A DNA stretch of 64,000 bases. Origin: Mollicutes bacterium. GTDB lineage: Bacteria; Bacillota_I; Bacilli_A; Izemoplasmatales; Izemoplasmataceae. The stretch covers positions 49,482-113,481 of the forward strand of contig PWMS01000034.1 of assembly GCA_003558105.1 (NCBI GenBank), written 5' to 3'. This document shows positions 37,558-48,700 of the stretch, piece after piece. A program made the position numbers and the translations under genes. Below the pieces are notes generated by a model. That model worked only from the letters and a program-made list of their open reading frames with translations, was not told the DNA's origin and searched no databases. How positions within the stretch are numbered: position 1 is the stretch's first letter; every line of letters begins with the position of its first letter.

Positions 37558-38204
37558 CTTAGACCCCTCAAAGCTTTTTGAATGTCTTTGTAGACCGCTT
37601 CGAAAGACTGCATCCCATTAATGTTGATAAGAAGCCCACGGCCCTTGTAATAATCGATAATCGGTTTTGTCTTGGTCTCATAGATTTTTAAGCGATTGCG
37701 TACCGATTCTAGTTGATCGTCGACTCTTTGGTATAGCGTTCCGCCACATTGGTCACATACCCCTTCAACTTTGGGTGGTTTAAAGGTCTTATGGTAAGTA
37801 TGACCACATGATTTGCAGACGCGTCGACCGACCATGCGTTCTAAGATGATATCTTTATCTACAACGATGTTGATAACAGCGGTTAAACTGGATGACATTT
37901 CCTTGAGCATATCGTCTAAGGCTTCTGCTTGTGTCACCGTTCTGGGATAACCATCTAGTAAGAAGCAACGGGCGGCATCTGGTTTAAGCAATCGTTTTCT
38001 AACGATTTCATTGGTGATATCATCATCCACCAAGTTTCCCTCGTTAATATAAGCCATCGCTTTTTTTCCAATTTCTTCGCCGCGTTCATAAGAGCGTCTA
38101 AACATCTCACCTGTCGATATGTGGGTCAATTCGTAATCAGCGATAAGTTTTTGTGATTGACTGCCTTTCCCAGCACCTGGGGGGCCCATCACGAGTAATT
38201 TCAC
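37554..38204 (-). CDS. adk: adenylate kinase (zinc-lid type)
   Basis: 216 residues. P-loop [13 protein letters not shown]-binding DGYPRT and a LID domain with four cysteines (CKSCG and CDQCG) that bind zinc, as in Gram-positive adenylate kinases. Follows secY by 12 nt. Confidence 0.97.
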   Translation of the reverse strand: MKLLVMGPPGAGKGSQSQKLIADYELTHISTGEMFRRSYERGEEIGKKAMAYINEGNLVDDDITNEIVRKRLLKPDAARCFLLDGYPRTVTQAEALDDMLKEMSSSLTAVINIVVDKDIILERMVGRRVCKSCGHTYHKTFKPPKVEGVCDQCGGTLYQRVDDQLESVRNRLKIYETKTKPIIDYYKGRGLLININGMQSFEAVYKDIQKALRGLR

Positions 38205-38216
38205 GGTTTTTTCCCC

Positions 38217-39521
38217 CTATCTTATAAATCCACTATAGCTTTTGCCTTGAACGTCGGTCTTAATCTGTTTGGTGGTCTCGATGGCAACACCAACGACAAT
38301 CAATAAGCTTGTTCCACCAACTTGGATGTAATTTGGCAGTCCGAAAATAATGGCTGCAAAGATAGGAATAGATGCTACAACCAACAGATAGATGGCACCT
38401 ACAGCTGTAATTTTGAAGAGTAATTTAGAAATGTAGTTTTCTGTCTCAATACCTGGTCTTACACCGGGTACAAAGGCATTTTGCTTCTGTAAGTTGTTAG
38501 AAATTTTTTCAGGGTTAATCTGTACGAACGAATAGAAGAACGTAAAGACGATGATTAAAATAGCATACACTACATAACCAAGCGGTCTTTGATAGTTAAA
38601 CATCTCCATCAATACGCGACCAGCACCAGAGTTTTGCAAGTTTGGAATAAAGCTTAACATCGTTTGAGGGACCGATAAAATCGTGACCGCAAAGATGACG
38701 GGAATAACACCGGCTGAGTTAATTTTTAAGGGGATGTTAGAACCTGATTTTCCTTTGAATTTTGCACTGGATGGACGATTTGAATACTGGATGGGAATCT
38801 TACGGTTAGCGCTTTGCATATAGGTAACCCCGAGTAAGATTAAAATAAACATAATCACCACAGTACCGAAGATTGCATAATCGCCTACGCCACTACCACC
38901 GATAACATATTCGGTCGTTAGCGAGGTGAACATACCGGGCAATCCGGCAATGATTCCGGCGACGATAATCATCGATACGCCATTCCCAACACCTTTTAAG
39001 GTGATTTGGTCTGCTAACCAAAGTAAGAACGCTGTACCTGCAGTCATGACAATCGCTAAATAGGTATAGGTTAAGAAGGTTGGATCGACACCGATATCGA
39101 AAATGGCATCGTTGGTCAACGCAAAACCATACGTCATACCGAGCGCTTGAACAAAAGAAAGTCCTAACGCCAAATAACGGGTAACTTGGTTGATTTTTTG
39201 TTTGCCTGATTCGCCTTCTTGGCTCCACTCTTTAAGCGTTGGAACGATATCCATCTGAAGAAGCTGAATGACGATTGAGGCGGTGATGTATGGACCAATA
39301 CCTAAGGCAATGATAGAGTAATTGGATAGTGCACTACCAGTAAAGGCGTCCATAATACCCAAGAAACCACCTTGGCCTTCAAAAAATCTAGTTATTTCCA
39401 CGGGGTTAATCAAAGGCATGGTGATATAGGTTGCCGCACGATAAATCAAAAACACAGCAAGCGTAAATAAGATTTTTTTCATGAGGTTCTTATTTTTGAA
39501 TACCGCTTTGATTGTATCCAT
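38217..39521 (-). CDS. secY: preprotein translocase channel SecY
   Basis: 434 residues with ten predicted membrane helices. GIGPYITASIVIQLLQMD (helix 2), the cytosolic loop NRKIPIQYSNRP and the FVPGVRPG motif are diagnostic. Forms SecYE(G) with the SecE at 16934-17371. Start overlaps the rplO stop by one base. Confidence 0.97.
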   Translation of the reverse strand: MDTIKAVFKNKNLMKKILFTLAVFLIYRAATYITMPLINPVEITRFFEGQGGFLGIMDAFTGSALSNYSIIALGIGPYITASIVIQLLQMDIVPTLKEWSQEGESGKQKINQVTRYLALGLSFVQALGMTYGFALTNDAIFDIGVDPTFLTYTYLAIVMTAGTAFLLWLADQITLKGVGNGVSMIIVAGIIAGLPGMFTSLTTEYVIGGSGVGDYAIFGTVVIMFILILLGVTYMQSANRKIPIQYSNRPSSAKFKGKSGSNIPLKINSAGVIPVIFAVTILSVPQTMLSFIPNLQNSGAGRVLMEMFNYQRPLGYVVYAILIIVFTFFYSFVQINPEKISNNLQKQNAFVPGVRPGIETENYISKLLFKITAVGAIYLLVVASIPIFAAIIFGLPNYIQVGGTSLLIVVGVAIETTKQIKTDVQGKSYSGFIR

Positions 39522-39961
39522 TAAATCACCTCGATGGTGCCGCCAGCAGCTTTGATTTTCTCTTCGGCTGATGCCGTGAATTTGTGGGCCTTCACTGTAA
39601 TCTTTTTATCTAATTTACCGTTGCCCAACACTTTGACGCCTTGGTTCATCTTGCGAACCATACGATCTTTAAGCAAAAGTTCAGGGGTAACGGTTGTACC
39701 ATCTTTGTATTGGTTTAAACGATCAATGTTGATGGTCGCATAAACTTTACGATGTGGATTTTTGAACCCAACTTTTCTAAGACGTTTATAAAGGGGTGTT
39801 TGACCACCTTCAAAGTCCATGCGGAGTTTCCGACCAGAACGGGAACGTTGGCCATCTTGTCCGCGTCCGGCAGTTTTACCGTTGCCGCTTGACATCCCGC
39901 GACCTACACGCTTAGAGTTCTTGGTTGAACCAGGGGTTGGTTTAAGTTCATGTAGTTTCAT
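39521..39961 (-). CDS. rplO: 50S ribosomal protein L15
   Basis: 146 residues. [28 protein letters not shown] start is typical. Binds 23S and 5S rRNA regions late in assembly. Between rpmD and secY. Confidence 0.98.
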   Translation of the reverse strand: MKLHELKPTPGSTKNSKRVGRGMSSGNGKTAGRGQDGQRSRSGRKLRMDFEGGQTPLYKRLRKVGFKNPHRKVYATINIDRLNQYKDGTTVTPELLLKDRMVRKMNQGVKVLGNGKLDKKITVKAHKFTASAEEKIKAAGGTIEVI

Positions 39962-39972
39962 TTGGGTACCTC

Positions 39973-40152
39973 CTATTTTTCAACAACATCCACCAGATGA
40001 GCGATGATTCTGATCATACCTCTAGTGGTTTCTGTATCGTTTTTAACGACCGATTTGTTGATTTTTGTCAAGCCCATAGCTTGGGCTGTTTTTCTTTGTT
40101 TTGGTGTGGTTGTAATCAAACTCTTTTTTAATGTGATTTCTAAGGTTTTCAT
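39973..40152 (-). CDS. rpmD: 50S ribosomal protein L30
   Basis: 59 residues read directly, beginning [19 protein letters not shown] and containing [15 protein letters not shown], the L30 core. Its ATG overlaps the rpsE stop (TAATG), so translation is coupled. Confidence 0.96.
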   Translation of the reverse strand: MKTLEITLKKSLITTTPKQRKTAQAMGLTKINKSVVKNDTETTRGMIRIIAHLVDVVEK

Positions 40153-40667
40153 TAGCTTAAAATCTCCTTAACACTTTTGCCGCGCATGCGTGCTACTTGC
40201 TCCGCGGTGCGCAGTCTATCGATAGCATCGAATGTTGCGCGAACGATATTAATAGGAGAATCTGATCCTAAAGATTTAGAAAGAATATCCGTCACACCAG
40301 CGGCTTCTAAGACAGCGCGAACAGGGCCACCAGCGATAACACCGGTACCTTCAACGGCGGGTTTTAATAATACTTTTCCTCCCCCATGGCGTCCGGTAAT
40401 TTCGTGGGGTATGCTTGTACCATATGTAGGGATTTTAACAAAGCTTTTTTTAGCTTCTTCAATCGCTTTTTTAATCGCGTCGGGAACTTCTTGTGCCTTA
40501 CCGGTTCCAAAACCGACTTGACCTTTTTTGTCGCCGACGACAACCAAAGCATTAAAACGAAAACGACGTCCACCTTTAACAACCTTTGTTACACGGCCGA
40601 TACTAACGACGCGTTCTTCGTATATATTTTCTTCTCTTTTTTTGCGTCTTCTACGATTATTTTGCAT
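40152..40667 (-). CDS. rpsE: 30S ribosomal protein S5
   Basis: 171 residues. N-terminal dsRBD-like domain ([21 protein letters not shown]) and the C-terminal domain ending VKEILS. The [13 protein letters not shown] loop is the spectinomycin-associated region and looks wild type. AGGAGG precedes the ATG. Confidence 0.98.
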   Translation of the reverse strand: MQNNRRRRKKREENIYEERVVSIGRVTKVVKGGRRFRFNALVVVGDKKGQVGFGTGKAQEVPDAIKKAIEEAKKSFVKIPTYGTSIPHEITGRHGGGKVLLKPAVEGTGVIAGGPVRAVLEAAGVTDILSKSLGSDSPINIVRATFDAIDRLRTAEQVARMRGKSVKEILS

Positions 40668-40682
40668 TGGCGTACCTCCTCA

Positions 40683-41045
40683 TTAGAATTGTAATCCTGC
40701 AGTACGTGCAGCTTCAGCTAACACTTTAATGCGTCCATGATAACGATATCCACTACGGTCGAATACAACTTTTTTAATGTCGTTTTCTAAAGCGCGTTTA
40801 GCGATCATTTCACCAACAACTTTAGCGCCTGCTTTGTTGCTTAATGTTTCTTTTTTAGAATCTTTTTCCAACGTGGAGGCGGCTGCGAGTGTTTTACCGT
40901 TGATATCATCGATCAATTGAGCATAGATATTTTTATTCGCACGATACACGCTAAGACGGGGTCTTTGCGCTGTACCGATTAATGTTTGTCTTGCTCTAAG
41001 ATGGCGTTTCTTGCGCATCTCATTTCTTGAAATTTTGTTAATCAT
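40683..41045 (-). CDS. rplR: 50S ribosomal protein L18
   Basis: 120 residues from the ATG at 41045 ([19 protein letters not shown]); a GTG at 41054 belongs to the AGGAGTG site and is rejected. 5S rRNA-binding protein with the AGLQF C-terminus and the [19 protein letters not shown] motif. Confidence 0.97.
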   Translation of the reverse strand: MINKISRNEMRKKRHLRARQTLIGTAQRPRLSVYRANKNIYAQLIDDINGKTLAAASTLEKDSKKETLSNKAGAKVVGEMIAKRALENDIKKVVFDRSGYRYHGRIKVLAEAARTAGLQF

Positions 41046-41063
41046 CTTCGTCACTCCTAACTA

Positions 41064-41600
41064 CTATTTAGCAGTTTTTCCTTCTTTACGACGTACTTGT
41101 TCGTCGGTATAGCGAATGCCTTTACCCAAATAGGGTTCTGGTTTGCGTACGGCACGTACATTGGCCGCAAATTCGCCAACTCTTTGTTTATCGATTCCCG
41201 ATACCGTGATTGAAGTGTTTTTTATAACTTCAACATTGATGCCTTCGGGAATAGTCATTTCGACCGGTTGAGAATAACCAGCATTAATAATGAGTTGTTT
41301 GCCTCTCATTTGTGCACGGTATCCGACACCGACCATTTTTAATTTTTTTGTATAACCGTCATGTACACCTTGCACCATATTCACAAGTAAAGAACGCGTG
41401 GTGCCATGCAGTGTACGATCGGTTTTTGTATCACCAGGACGCTCAACATAAATCGCTTCGTCGTCTTGTTTCAACAACATAGATTCATGAGCGGTCATAG
41501 TAAGTTCTCCTTTAGGGCCTTTCACAGTAACCTTATGTCCTTCAATGGATGCCGTGACGCCTTGAGGTAAAGTGATGGGTTTGTTCCCAATACGACTCAT
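41064..41600 (-). CDS. rplF: 50S ribosomal protein L6
   Basis: 178 residues from the ATG at 41600 ([15 protein letters not shown]) with AGGAGG upstream; an earlier in-frame start at 41654 overlaps rpsH. C-terminal [22 protein letters not shown] is conserved. Near the factor-binding site. Confidence 0.98.
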   Translation of the reverse strand: MSRIGNKPITLPQGVTASIEGHKVTVKGPKGELTMTAHESMLLKQDDEAIYVERPGDTKTDRTLHGTTRSLLVNMVQGVHDGYTKKLKMVGVGYRAQMRGKQLIINAGYSQPVEMTIPEGINVEVIKNTSITVSGIDKQRVGEFAANVRAVRKPEPYLGKGIRYTDEQVRRKEGKTAK

Positions 41601-41622
41601 GGTTTGTACCTCCTTTAATTGA

Positions 41623-42018
41623 TTACCATACGTATGCGAGAATTTCTCCGCCAATGTTTTGTTTGCGGGCTTCTCTGTCTGAAATAATACCTTTTGAAGT
41701 CGAGATAACAGCGATGCCTAGTCCATTTAAAACTTTGGGGACTTCACCACTTTTAGCATAAACCTTCAATCCTGGTTTAGAAATACGTTTAAGACCTTTA
41801 ACGACACGTTCGTTTTGCATATAACGAAGCGTGATACGTAATTGATTTACAGGTTTACCTTTGATTTCTTGAATGTTTGCAATATATCCTTCATCGCGCA
41901 ATAACTCAAGCACTTGCTTTTTGAGTTTGGACGCTGGAATATCAACGGTTTCAGCTTTCATCTGATTTGCGTTTCTAATACGTGTTAACATATCAGCAAT
42001 AGGATCTGTCATTACCAT
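41623..42018 (-). CDS. rpsH: 30S ribosomal protein S8
   Basis: 131 residues from the ATG at 42018 ([18 protein letters not shown], as in Bacillus), with GGGAGGAGG 10 nt upstream. An in-frame start at 42039 would put the ribosome site inside the coding region. C-terminal [26 protein letters not shown] is standard. Key 16S central-domain binder and repressor of spc operons in some bacteria. Confidence 0.97.
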   Translation of the reverse strand: MVMTDPIADMLTRIRNANQMKAETVDIPASKLKKQVLELLRDEGYIANIQEIKGKPVNQLRITLRYMQNERVVKGLKRISKPGLKVYAKSGEVPKVLNGLGIAVISTSKGIISDREARKQNIGGEILAYVW

Positions 42019-42055
42019 ATTTAAATTGCCTCCTCCCAATACTTAGGAATAATTT

Positions 42056-42241
42056 TTACCAACTTGCTTTTCTTACGCCAGGAATTTGTCCCTTGTATGC
42101 CAGTTCACGGAAACAAATACGGCAGAGTTTGAATTTGCGAATAACGGCATGTGGACGTCCATATCTTTCACAGCGAGTATACTCTCTGACTTTGTATTTT
42201 GATGGGCGTTGTTGCTTCGCGATCATTGATTTTTTAGCCAT
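42056..42241 (-). CDS. rpsN: 30S ribosomal protein S14, type Z with one zinc cysteine missing
   Basis: 61 residues, the short zinc-type S14. The family zinc site is CxxC...CxxC; here the first pair reads CERY, so the second ligand is Tyr (codon TAT at 42171-42169 region) instead of Cys, while the second pair (CRIC) is intact. The rest, [11 protein letters not shown] through IPGVRKASW, is close to Bacillus S14. Three cysteines might still bind zinc with another ligand. Confidence 0.95.
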   Translation of the reverse strand: MAKKSMIAKQQRPSKYKVREYTRCERYGRPHAVIRKFKLCRICFRELAYKGQIPGVRKASW

Positions 42242-42252
42242 AAATAGCCTCC

Positions 42253-42795
42253 TTAATTTTTTCTAAACGGCATACCAAATTGTGCTAAAAGCTCTCTGGC
42301 TTCTAGATCGGTTTGCGCCGTTGTAACCACTACGATGTCCATACCACGAACACGATTGACTTTATCATAATTGATTTCAGGGAAGATTAGTTGTTCTTTT
42401 ACCCCGAGGGTAAAGTTCCCTCTACCATCAAAGGCTTTCGGACTAACCCCTTGAAAGTCACGCACACGTGGAAGTGCTATGCTTATCAATTTATCTAAAA
42501 AGTCGTACATTCTATTACCGCGCAGGGTTACTTTACAACCGATCGGCATACCTTCTCTTAATTTGAAGTTTGCAATCGACTTTTTAGCTTTGGTAATGAT
42601 CGGTTTTTGACCTGTAATAAGGGTCATTTCTTCTACCGCATCATCCAGCACTTTTGAGTTGTCAACGGCATCGCCAACACCCATATTTACAACGACTTTT
42701 TCAATGGTTGGTGCTTGCATGATTGATGTATATTCAAATTTTTCAACCAATTTTGGTCGGATTTCTTCAACATATCTTTCTTGTAAACGATTCAT
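42253..42795 (-). CDS. rplE: 50S ribosomal protein L5
   Basis: 180 residues. [21 protein letters not shown] start, [25 protein letters not shown] and the [20 protein letters not shown]-terminus. Binds 5S rRNA and the P-site tRNA elbow. Confidence 0.98.
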   Translation of the reverse strand: MNRLQERYVEEIRPKLVEKFEYTSIMQAPTIEKVVVNMGVGDAVDNSKVLDDAVEEMTLITGQKPIITKAKKSIANFKLREGMPIGCKVTLRGNRMYDFLDKLISIALPRVRDFQGVSPKAFDGRGNFTLGVKEQLIFPEINYDKVNRVRGMDIVVVTTAQTDLEARELLAQFGMPFRKN

Positions 42796-42815
42796 CCACT
42801 AATGCCTCCTTTCTA

Positions 42816-43142
42816 TTAGTCTAAAACCTCGCCGGTTTTCTTTGATACACGGACTTTGCGTGTAACTTCTTCTTTCTTGTTTGTTTCTGTAATATGCTTA
42901 TAGCCTACTCTAGTTGCGCCTTTTTTATCGACGAGCATCACATTAGATGCGTCGATGGGGGCTTCAAATTCTAAAATCCCGCCGTCGGGGTTAGCTTGAG
43001 TAGGTTTTTCATGTTTTTTGATGACATTGATACCTTCGATGAGGACGCGGTTCACTTGAGGATACGTTTTAATGACGTTGCCTTCTTTGCCTTTATCTTC
43101 ACCGGAGATAACGCGTACTTTGTCGCCTTTTTTAATCTTCAT
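42816..43142 (-). CDS. rplX: 50S ribosomal protein L24
   Basis: 108 residues with a KOW motif ([20 protein letters not shown]). Assembly initiator at the exit tunnel. Between rplN and rplE. Confidence 0.98.
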   Translation of the reverse strand: MKIKKGDKVRVISGEDKGKEGNVIKTYPQVNRVLIEGINVIKKHEKPTQANPDGGILEFEAPIDASNVMLVDKKGATRVGYKHITETNKKEEVTRKVRVSKKTGEVLD

Positions 43143-43160
43143 ACGTCTTCCTCCTACTCT

Positions 43161-43529
43161 TTATAATACTTCTGGGGCAAGGGATAAAATCTTCATGAAT
43201 CCCTCTTCACGCAGTTCTCGGGCCACCGGTCCAAATATACGGGTTCCTTTTGGGGATTTATCATCCTGTACAATAACAGCGGCGTTATCGTCAAATCTAA
43301 TATAGGTTCCATCCTTACGGCGTACTTCTTTAGCCGTACGAACAATAACTGCTTTAACGAGCTCGCCTTTTTTGACCGTTCCACCCGGCGTAGCATGTTT
43401 GACGGTAGCTGTAATAATATCGCCTAAAGAGGCGTATTTTCTACCGGTTCCGCCAAGAATTTTGACGGCAAGTATTTCTTTAGCGCCGGAATTATCAGCG
43501 ACTTTTAATCTTGATTCTTGTTGAATCAT
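43161..43529 (-). CDS. rplN: 50S ribosomal protein L14
   Basis: 122 residues starting [19 protein letters not shown]; ends ILSLAPEVL. Forms intersubunit bridges and binds the silencing factor RsfS in other bacteria. Confidence 0.98.
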   Translation of the reverse strand: MIQQESRLKVADNSGAKEILAVKILGGTGRKYASLGDIITATVKHATPGGTVKKGELVKAVIVRTAKEVRRKDGTYIRFDDNAAVIVQDDKSPKGTRIFGPVARELREEGFMKILSLAPEVL

Positions 43530-43558
43530 CGTTAAGAACCTCCTCTTTTAAAGCTCTT

Positions 43559-43819
43559 CTATACGAGAACCTTACTCTCTACGATTTCAAGCAAACGGAA
43601 TTTTTTTGTTTTGGATAGTGGGCGTGTCTCCATTATCTTAACAACATCACCGATTTTGGCTTGATTGTTTCCGTCGTGAGCCGCAAACTTTTTAGAATGC
43701 TTCACGCGTTTTCCATATTTTGGATGTCTGATATAGTATTCAACCATGACTGAAATGGTTTTTTCGGCATTAGCACCGACAACCGTCCCAGTTAGGACTC
43801 TACGATCGTTTCGTTCCAT
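43559..43819 (-). CDS. rpsQ: 30S ribosomal protein S17
   Basis: 86 residues, OB fold. [34 protein letters not shown] and the [20 protein letters not shown]-terminus. Early 16S binder of the 30S body. Confidence 0.98.
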   Translation of the reverse strand: MERNDRRVLTGTVVGANAEKTISVMVEYYIRHPKYGKRVKHSKKFAAHDGNNQAKIGDVVKIMETRPLSKTKKFRLLEIVESKVLV

Positions 43820-43836
43820 ATAATTCTCCTCTCGCC

Positions 43837-44028
43837 TTATTTAGCCTTGCGCTCGTTTAAAACAGTTTTCATACGTGCAATGGCTTTTTTGACATTACTA
43901 ATACGAGCTGTGTTTTCTAAATTACCTGTCGCCTGTCTAAAGCGAAGATCAAATAATTCTTTTTTGAGTGTGACAATTTCTTCGTTGATTTTAGTAGTTT
44001 CCATGTCTCTAATTTCATTAGTTTTCAC
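43837..44028 (-). CDS. rpmC: 50S ribosomal protein L29
   Basis: 63 residues from a GTG at 44028 ([17 protein letters not shown]) with GGTGAT 4-5 nt upstream; an in-frame GTG at 44040 lies in that site. Two-helix protein at the tunnel exit where SRP and trigger factor dock. Overlaps the end of rplP. Confidence 0.93.
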   Translation of the reverse strand: MKTNEIRDMETTKINEEIVTLKKELFDLRFRQATGNLENTARISNVKKAIARMKTVLNERKAK

Positions 44029-44446
44029 TAAAATCACCACTTTCTTTCTTAATCACTTTCGTCCTGACGGGCAACTTGTGTGCAGCAAGACGAAGGGCTT
44101 CGTTGGCTACTTCTTCAGTAACCCCGGCTACTTCGAGTATCACAGTACCCTCTTTAACCACAGCCACAAAGCTTTCAGGTGCCCCTTTACCGGAGCCCAT
44201 ACGTACTTCTAGTGGTTTAGCGGTTTTTGCAATATGAGGGAAAATGCGAATCCATACTTTACCCTGACGCTTCATAAAACGGTTAACCGCAACACGTGCG
44301 GATTCGATTTGACGGCTGGTAATCCATGAACCTTCTAAAGATTGCAAACCGTAATCACCAAAACTAACGGTGGTTCCGCTTTTGGCTTTTCCTTCATATG
44401 AGACTCTGTGAGGGCGTCTGTATTTAGTTCTTTTGGGAATTAACAT
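44018..44446 (-). CDS. rplP: 50S ribosomal protein L16
   Basis: 142 residues from the ATG at 44446 ([14 protein letters not shown]); an earlier start at 44485 lies in rps[11 protein letters not shown]-type motif ([18 protein letters not shown]) and [10 protein letters not shown] are typical. Contacts A-site tRNA. One nt after rpsC. Confidence 0.97.
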   Translation of the reverse strand: MLIPKRTKYRRPHRVSYEGKAKSGTTVSFGDYGLQSLEGSWITSRQIESARVAVNRFMKRQGKVWIRIFPHIAKTAKPLEVRMGSGKGAPESFVAVVKEGTVILEVAGVTEEVANEALRLAAHKLPVRTKVIKKESGDFSEN

Positions 44447-44447
44447 A

Positions 44448-45098
44448 TTAATTGCCCCCTTTTTTCTTTTTTGGTAGTATTTCACCTTTGTAGATCCATA
44501 CTTTTACCCCTAGTTTTCCATAAGTAGTTCTTGCTTCTACATTGGAAAAATCAATGTCTGCACGCAAAGTATGCAAAGGCACGTTGCCTTCACTATACCC
44601 CTCAGAACGAGCAATTTCTGCTCCGCCAAGACGACCAGAAACTAGGGTTCTACATCCTTTGGCTCCACTGCGCATAGCGCGTTGAATGGCCATTTTTTGG
44701 ACGCGTCTGAATGATGCGCGATTTTCAAGTTGCTTAGCAATATTATCTGCAACCAGTTTGGCATCTAATTCAGGTTTCTTAATTTCGACAACATTCAAAA
44801 TAATAGTTTTGTCGGTAAGTTCTTTTAGTTTTTCAACAATTTTATTTTTAACCGAACCTTCACGACCGATAACCATACCCGGTTTTGCGGTATGAACGGT
44901 AATGACGATTCGCTTTTTTAAACGTTCGATTTCAATTCGGCTAACCGCGGAATTTTCATATAACTCTTCTAACATGTCGCGGATTTTAATGTCTTCTTGT
45001 AAAAGATCGGCCACGTCATTTTTATCTGCATACCAACGAGAATCCCAATCTTTAATAATTCCAATTCGTAATCCGACTGGATTTACTTTCTGACCCAT
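44448..45098 (-). CDS. rpsC: 30S ribosomal protein S3
   Basis: 216 residues from the ATG at 45098 ([15 protein letters not shown]) with AGGAGGG upstream; an earlier start at 45134 overlaps rplV. N-terminal KH domain ([14 protein letters not shown]) and the C-terminal [17 protein letters not shown] motif. mRNA entry protein with helicase activity. Confidence 0.98.
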   Translation of the reverse strand: MGQKVNPVGLRIGIIKDWDSRWYADKNDVADLLQEDIKIRDMLEELYENSAVSRIEIERLKKRIVITVHTAKPGMVIGREGSVKNKIVEKLKELTDKTIILNVVEIKKPELDAKLVADNIAKQLENRASFRRVQKMAIQRAMRSGAKGCRTLVSGRLGGAEIARSEGYSEGNVPLHTLRADIDFSNVEARTTYGKLGVKVWIYKGEILPKKKKGGN

Positions 45099-45111
45099 TA
45101 GATTCCCTCCT

Positions 45112-45447
45112 TTACTCTTTCTCAGCCACGACAATAGTTGTATGGCTGGTTCTTTTCAAGATTTGTGTGGCGCTTCCTTGAGCTCTTGGTCGAATGCGTT
45201 TAAGCGTTGGACCTTCGCCCACGAAAACTTCTTTAATGTATAGGTTTTCGGTATCCATATTATAATTATGCTCAGCATTAGCAACCGCTGATTTCAACAG
45301 TTTTTCTACCATTGGAGATGCGGCTTTTGGGGTGTACTTAAGAATTGCAAATGCTTCGCCGACGTCTTTCCCTCGAATGAGATCAATTACGAGTTTAACT
45401 TTGCGAGAAGAAATTCGAACAGTTTTTGCTTGTGCTTTAGATTCCAT
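45112..45447 (-). CDS. rplV: 50S ribosomal protein L22
   Basis: 111 residues. [19 protein letters not shown] start and the tunnel hairpin ending [20 protein letters not shown]. Lines the exit tunnel constriction; no obvious macrolide-type deletion in the loop. Confidence 0.98.
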   Translation of the reverse strand: MESKAQAKTVRISSRKVKLVIDLIRGKDVGEAFAILKYTPKAASPMVEKLLKSAVANAEHNYNMDTENLYIKEVFVGEGPTLKRIRPRAQGSATQILKRTSHTTIVVAEKE

Positions 45448-45458
45448 GATATCCTCCT

Positions 45459-45737
45459 CTACTTCCTAACAGCTTTCTTGTCTTTTTCGTGTCCACGATA
45501 CGTTCTGGTCGGAGCGAACTCTCCTAGTTTGTGGCCAACCATATCTTCAGTAACATATACCGGTACATGTTCTCTTCCGTTATAAACTGCGATGGTATGT
45601 CCGACAAATTGAGGGAAAACTGTTGAGCGTCTAGACCACGTTTGAACGACTTTCTTTTTATTATCTTGATTTAATTGTTCAATTTTATTCATTAAGTGCT
45701 GGTCACAAAAAGGACCTTTTTTTAGTGAACGTGCCAT
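45459..45737 (-). CDS. rpsS: 30S ribosomal protein S19
   Basis: 92 residues. [18 protein letters not shown] start, [22 protein letters not shown] and [16 protein letters not shown]. Head protein contacting S13 and A-site finger. Confidence 0.98.
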   Translation of the reverse strand: MARSLKKGPFCDQHLMNKIEQLNQDNKKKVVQTWSRRSTVFPQFVGHTIAVYNGREHVPVYVTEDMVGHKLGEFAPTRTYRGHEKDKKAVRK

Positions 45738-45755
45738 TGATGAGTTCCTCCTTTC

Positions 45756-46586
45756 CTATTTCTTCCTACGTCTTACGATAAGGCGTGAGCTTGCTTTTTT
45801 CTTTCTGCGGGTTTTAAGACCAAGCGTCTTTTTACCCCATGGTGACATTGGTGATTTCAACCCGATAGGTTGACGTCCTTCACCACCACCGTGTGGGTGG
45901 TCGGTTGGGTTCATAACTGAACCGCGAACGGTTGGTTTGATACCACGATAACGATTACGTCCGGCTTTACCATAGTTAATTAACTCATGGTCTTCATTCC
46001 CGACTTCACCGATCGTTGCTCGGCAGGTACCAAGAATGCGGCGAACTTCACCACTTGCCAGTTTAACCAAAACATATTTGTCATCGCGACCTTGAATCTG
46101 AGCGCGAGCGCCAGCTGATCGAGCCAATTGTCCACCTTTATTTGGGGTTAATTCAATGTTGTGGATAATCGTACCGACTGGAATTTTATTTAATGTCTTG
46201 GCATTCCCAACGCGAATATCCGCATTTGGACCTGATTCAATGGTGGTACCAACTTTAATGCCTTTAGGCGCAATAATGTAACGTTTTTCACCATCCGCAT
46301 AATGCACAAGTGCAATATTAGCACTACGGTTAGGATCGTATTCAATCGTCGCAATCGTACCAGGTACATCATCTTTATTACGTTTGAAATCGATAATGCG
46401 GTATTTACGTTTAACGCCACCACCATGATGACGAACCGTAATCTTACCTTGGTTATTACGGCCAGATTTTTTATTTAATTTGACAAGTAAAGATTTTTCG
46501 GGTTGGTCAGTTGTGACTTCCGCGAAGTCCAAACTTGTCATATGTCTTCGACCATTAGTGGTCGGCTTATACTTTTTTAAAGCCAT
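45756..46586 (-). CDS. rplB: 50S ribosomal protein L2
   Basis: 276 residues. Conserved [13 protein letters not shown] with the functionally important His near the peptidyl-transferase centre, and a basic Lys/Arg tail ([16 protein letters not shown]). Between rplW and rpsS in the S10 operon. Confidence 0.98.
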   Translation of the reverse strand: MALKKYKPTTNGRRHMTSLDFAEVTTDQPEKSLLVKLNKKSGRNNQGKITVRHHGGGVKRKYRIIDFKRNKDDVPGTIATIEYDPNRSANIALVHYADGEKRYIIAPKGIKVGTTIESGPNADIRVGNAKTLNKIPVGTIIHNIELTPNKGGQLARSAGARAQIQGRDDKYVLVKLASGEVRRILGTCRATIGEVGNEDHELINYGKAGRNRYRGIKPTVRGSVMNPTDHPHGGGEGRQPIGLKSPMSPWGKKTLGLKTRRKKKASSRLIVRRRKK

Positions 46587-46614
46587 TACGGTGACCTCCT
46601 TCTTCGTTGATTAA

Positions 46615-46899
46615 TTACGATGAGAATATTTCGATATTGTCCTCTTTATCAAGGGTAACGATTGCTTTTGCAACTTCGTTTTTATACCCCTCATAACGGC
46701 CAACACGTTTTTTCTTTGGTTTGAGGTTGAGAACATTCACACTAAGGACTGTAACCTCGAAGAGTTCTTCAACCGCTTTTTTAATTTGAATTTTATTTGC
46801 ACGTTTATCAACGACAAAAGTATATTTGTTTTCTTTTTCTACCAATTCCATACTTTTTTCCGTGATAATTGGGCGCTTAATAATTTCAGATGATAACAT
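46615..46899 (-). CDS. rplW: 50S ribosomal protein L23
   Basis: 94 residues. [25 protein letters not shown] start and [21 protein letters not shown]. Docking site for trigger factor and SRP at the exit. Start overlaps the rplD stop by 1 nt. Confidence 0.98.
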   Translation of the reverse strand: MLSSEIIKRPIITEKSMELVEKENKYTFVVDKRANKIQIKKAVEELFEVTVLSVNVLNLKPKKKRVGRYEGYKNEVAKAIVTLDKEDNIEIFSS

Positions 46900-47522
46900 T
46901 ATACAAGCACCTCCTCATAATATTTAACCGCATCTTGCGTAGCGATAATGATATCGTGATATAAAACATCATATACGCTAACTTGTGATGCCGTTGTAAC
47001 GCTCAAGTTGGGAATATTTCTTGCAGAACGCTCGATGTTCTCGTTTTGTTCTGAAAGAATCATTAACACTTTTTTGTTAACTTTGAGACCACTTAATACC
47101 TCGGCCATCGCTTTGGTTTTAGGTGTCTCAACCGATAAAGTTTCTAAAACGATGAATTTTTCATCTTTTATCTTTTGGGATAGAGCTGATTTAAGGGCTA
47201 GTTTACGAACTTTTCTGTTTACTTTTAAAGTGTAGTCACGGGGTGAAGGTCCAAATACGACGCCACCACCTACCCATTGAGGTGAACGGATAGAGCCTTG
47301 ACGCGAGCGCCCTGTTCCTTTTTGACGCCACGGCTTGCGACCGCCACCACGAACTTCGGAACGTGTTTTCACCTTATGCGTACCTTGACGACTGTTCGCA
47401 CGAATGGCTTTAACAACATCATACATAACTTGTTCATTCGGTTCGATTCCAAACACTTTATCTTCTAAGTTGACTTCGCCAACGTTTTGTCCGCTTTGGT
47501 TTAACAATGTAATTTTCGGCAT
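46899..47522 (-). CDS. rplD: 50S ribosomal protein L4
   Basis: 207 residues. Extended tunnel loop with [24 protein letters not shown] is intact. In several bacteria L4 autoregulates the S10 operon. 28 nt after rplC. Confidence 0.98.
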   Translation of the reverse strand: MPKITLLNQSGQNVGEVNLEDKVFGIEPNEQVMYDVVKAIRANSRQGTHKVKTRSEVRGGGRKPWRQKGTGRSRQGSIRSPQWVGGGVVFGPSPRDYTLKVNRKVRKLALKSALSQKIKDEKFIVLETLSVETPKTKAMAEVLSGLKVNKKVLMILSEQNENIERSARNIPNLSVTTASQVSVYDVLYHDIIIATQDAVKYYEEVLV

Positions 47523-47549
47523 TACAAATCCTCCTTTCGCATGCTAGAC

Positions 47550-48239
47550 TTACGACTCTTCTTGGTTTTCTTGGTTATCTTGTGTTGTTTCAGGTTGAAT
47601 CGGTTCTACATCATCTTGCTTTACCGCATTTTTGATGGTAACCAACCCTTTTTTAGGACCAGGAACATTACCTTTGATGAGCAATAAGTTTTTCTCAGTA
47701 TCGACTTTAATGATTTCTAAGTTTTGAATGGTAACTGTTTCTGCGCCCATGTGTCCAGGGAGTTTCTTCCCTTTTCTAACATGGTTAGGATCAATGGTGC
47801 CCATTGCACCTGGGCCTCTATGATAATGAGAACCGTGTGTCATTGGACCGCGATGTTGATTATGTCTTTTGATTGAGCCTTGGAAACCTTTACCTTTAGA
47901 CGTTCCGGTGACATCAACAATCTCACCATCTTCAAATATATGAACGCCAATCTCCTGACCTACGTCGAAATTGCTGAATGTGTTGCCAACAATCTCTTTA
48001 ATGTAGCGCTTAGGTTTTGAGTTTGACTTTGCAAAATGTCCTAACTCAGGTTTGTTCGCGAGCGCTTCGCGTTTGTTTTTGTAGCCAAGCTGAACTGCTT
48101 CATATCCATCTGCATCAATGGATTTCTTTTGAAGAACAACGTTCGGCTCACAACGAACGACGGTCACAGGAACTATACGCCCTGCATCGTCAAAAATTTG
48201 TGTCATTCCTACTTTTGTGCCTAAGATACCTTTGGCCAT
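47550..48239 (-). CDS. rplC: 50S ribosomal protein L3 with acidic C-terminal tail
   Basis: 229 residues, about 20 longer than usual. [15 protein letters not shown] loop near the peptidyl-transferase centre is conserved. After the normal end ([12 protein letters not shown]) there is a Gln/Glu/Asn-rich acidic tail ([14 protein letters not shown]) of unknown role. 16 nt after rpsJ. Confidence 0.97.
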   Translation of the reverse strand: MAKGILGTKVGMTQIFDDAGRIVPVTVVRCEPNVVLQKKSIDADGYEAVQLGYKNKREALANKPELGHFAKSNSKPKRYIKEIVGNTFSNFDVGQEIGVHIFEDGEIVDVTGTSKGKGFQGSIKRHNQHRGPMTHGSHYHRGPGAMGTIDPNHVRKGKKLPGHMGAETVTIQNLEIIKVDTEKNLLLIKGNVPGPKKGLVTIKNAVKQDDVEPIQPETTQDNQENQEES

Positions 48240-48254
48240 GAGTACACCTCCTAA

Positions 48255-48560
48255 TTATTTTAAAATGATATCTACGCCTGATGGTAAATCTAAATGCATC
48301 AAACTATCGATGGTTTGTGGATTCGGATCCAAAATATCGATTAAACGTTTGTGCGTTCTGCGTTCGAACTGTTCACGAGAAGTTTTATTAACATGGACAC
48401 TTCTTAAAATCGTAAACACCTCTTTTTCTGTGGGTAACGGAATAGGTCCTGAAACTTTAGACCCAGTTTTTCTCACTGTATCCACAATTTTTTTCGCCGA
48501 TTGATCAAGTAACCTATGGTCGTACGATTTCAATCGAATTCTGATGTTTTGTGCTGCCAT
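48255..48560 (-). CDS. rpsJ: 30S ribosomal protein S10
   Basis: 101 residues. [21 protein letters not shown] start and [31 protein letters not shown] end; also partner of NusB in antitermination. First gene of the S10 operon. AAAGGAGGACTACGAA precedes the ATG. Confidence 0.98.
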   Translation of the reverse strand: MAAQNIRIRLKSYDHRLLDQSAKKIVDTVRKTGSKVSGPIPLPTEKEVFTILRSVHVNKTSREQFERRTHKRLIDILDPNPQTIDSLMHLDLPSGVDIILK

Positions 48561-48694
48561 TTCGTAGTCCTCCTTTCGCCTACATTCATAGTATAGACTT
48601 GCTCCATGGAAATTTACTTAACACAGATAGTCAAGACAACGCCTATCGGTGTGTCAACAACCTCCCACTTCACAGCCAGACTTCATTCAAAGTC
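48561..48694 (-). promoter_or_regulatory. S10-operon mRNA leader
   Basis: About 134 nt between the predicted start of transcription and rpsJ. It contains complementary segments (GTTGACACACC, CGATAGGCG, and GTCTTGACTATC) that could form alternative hairpins, plus a second TTGACA without a matching -10. Its length suggests regulation, possibly by a ribosomal protein, but I do not recognise a known leader family. Confidence 0.3.
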
Positions 48695-48700
48695 TTTGAC

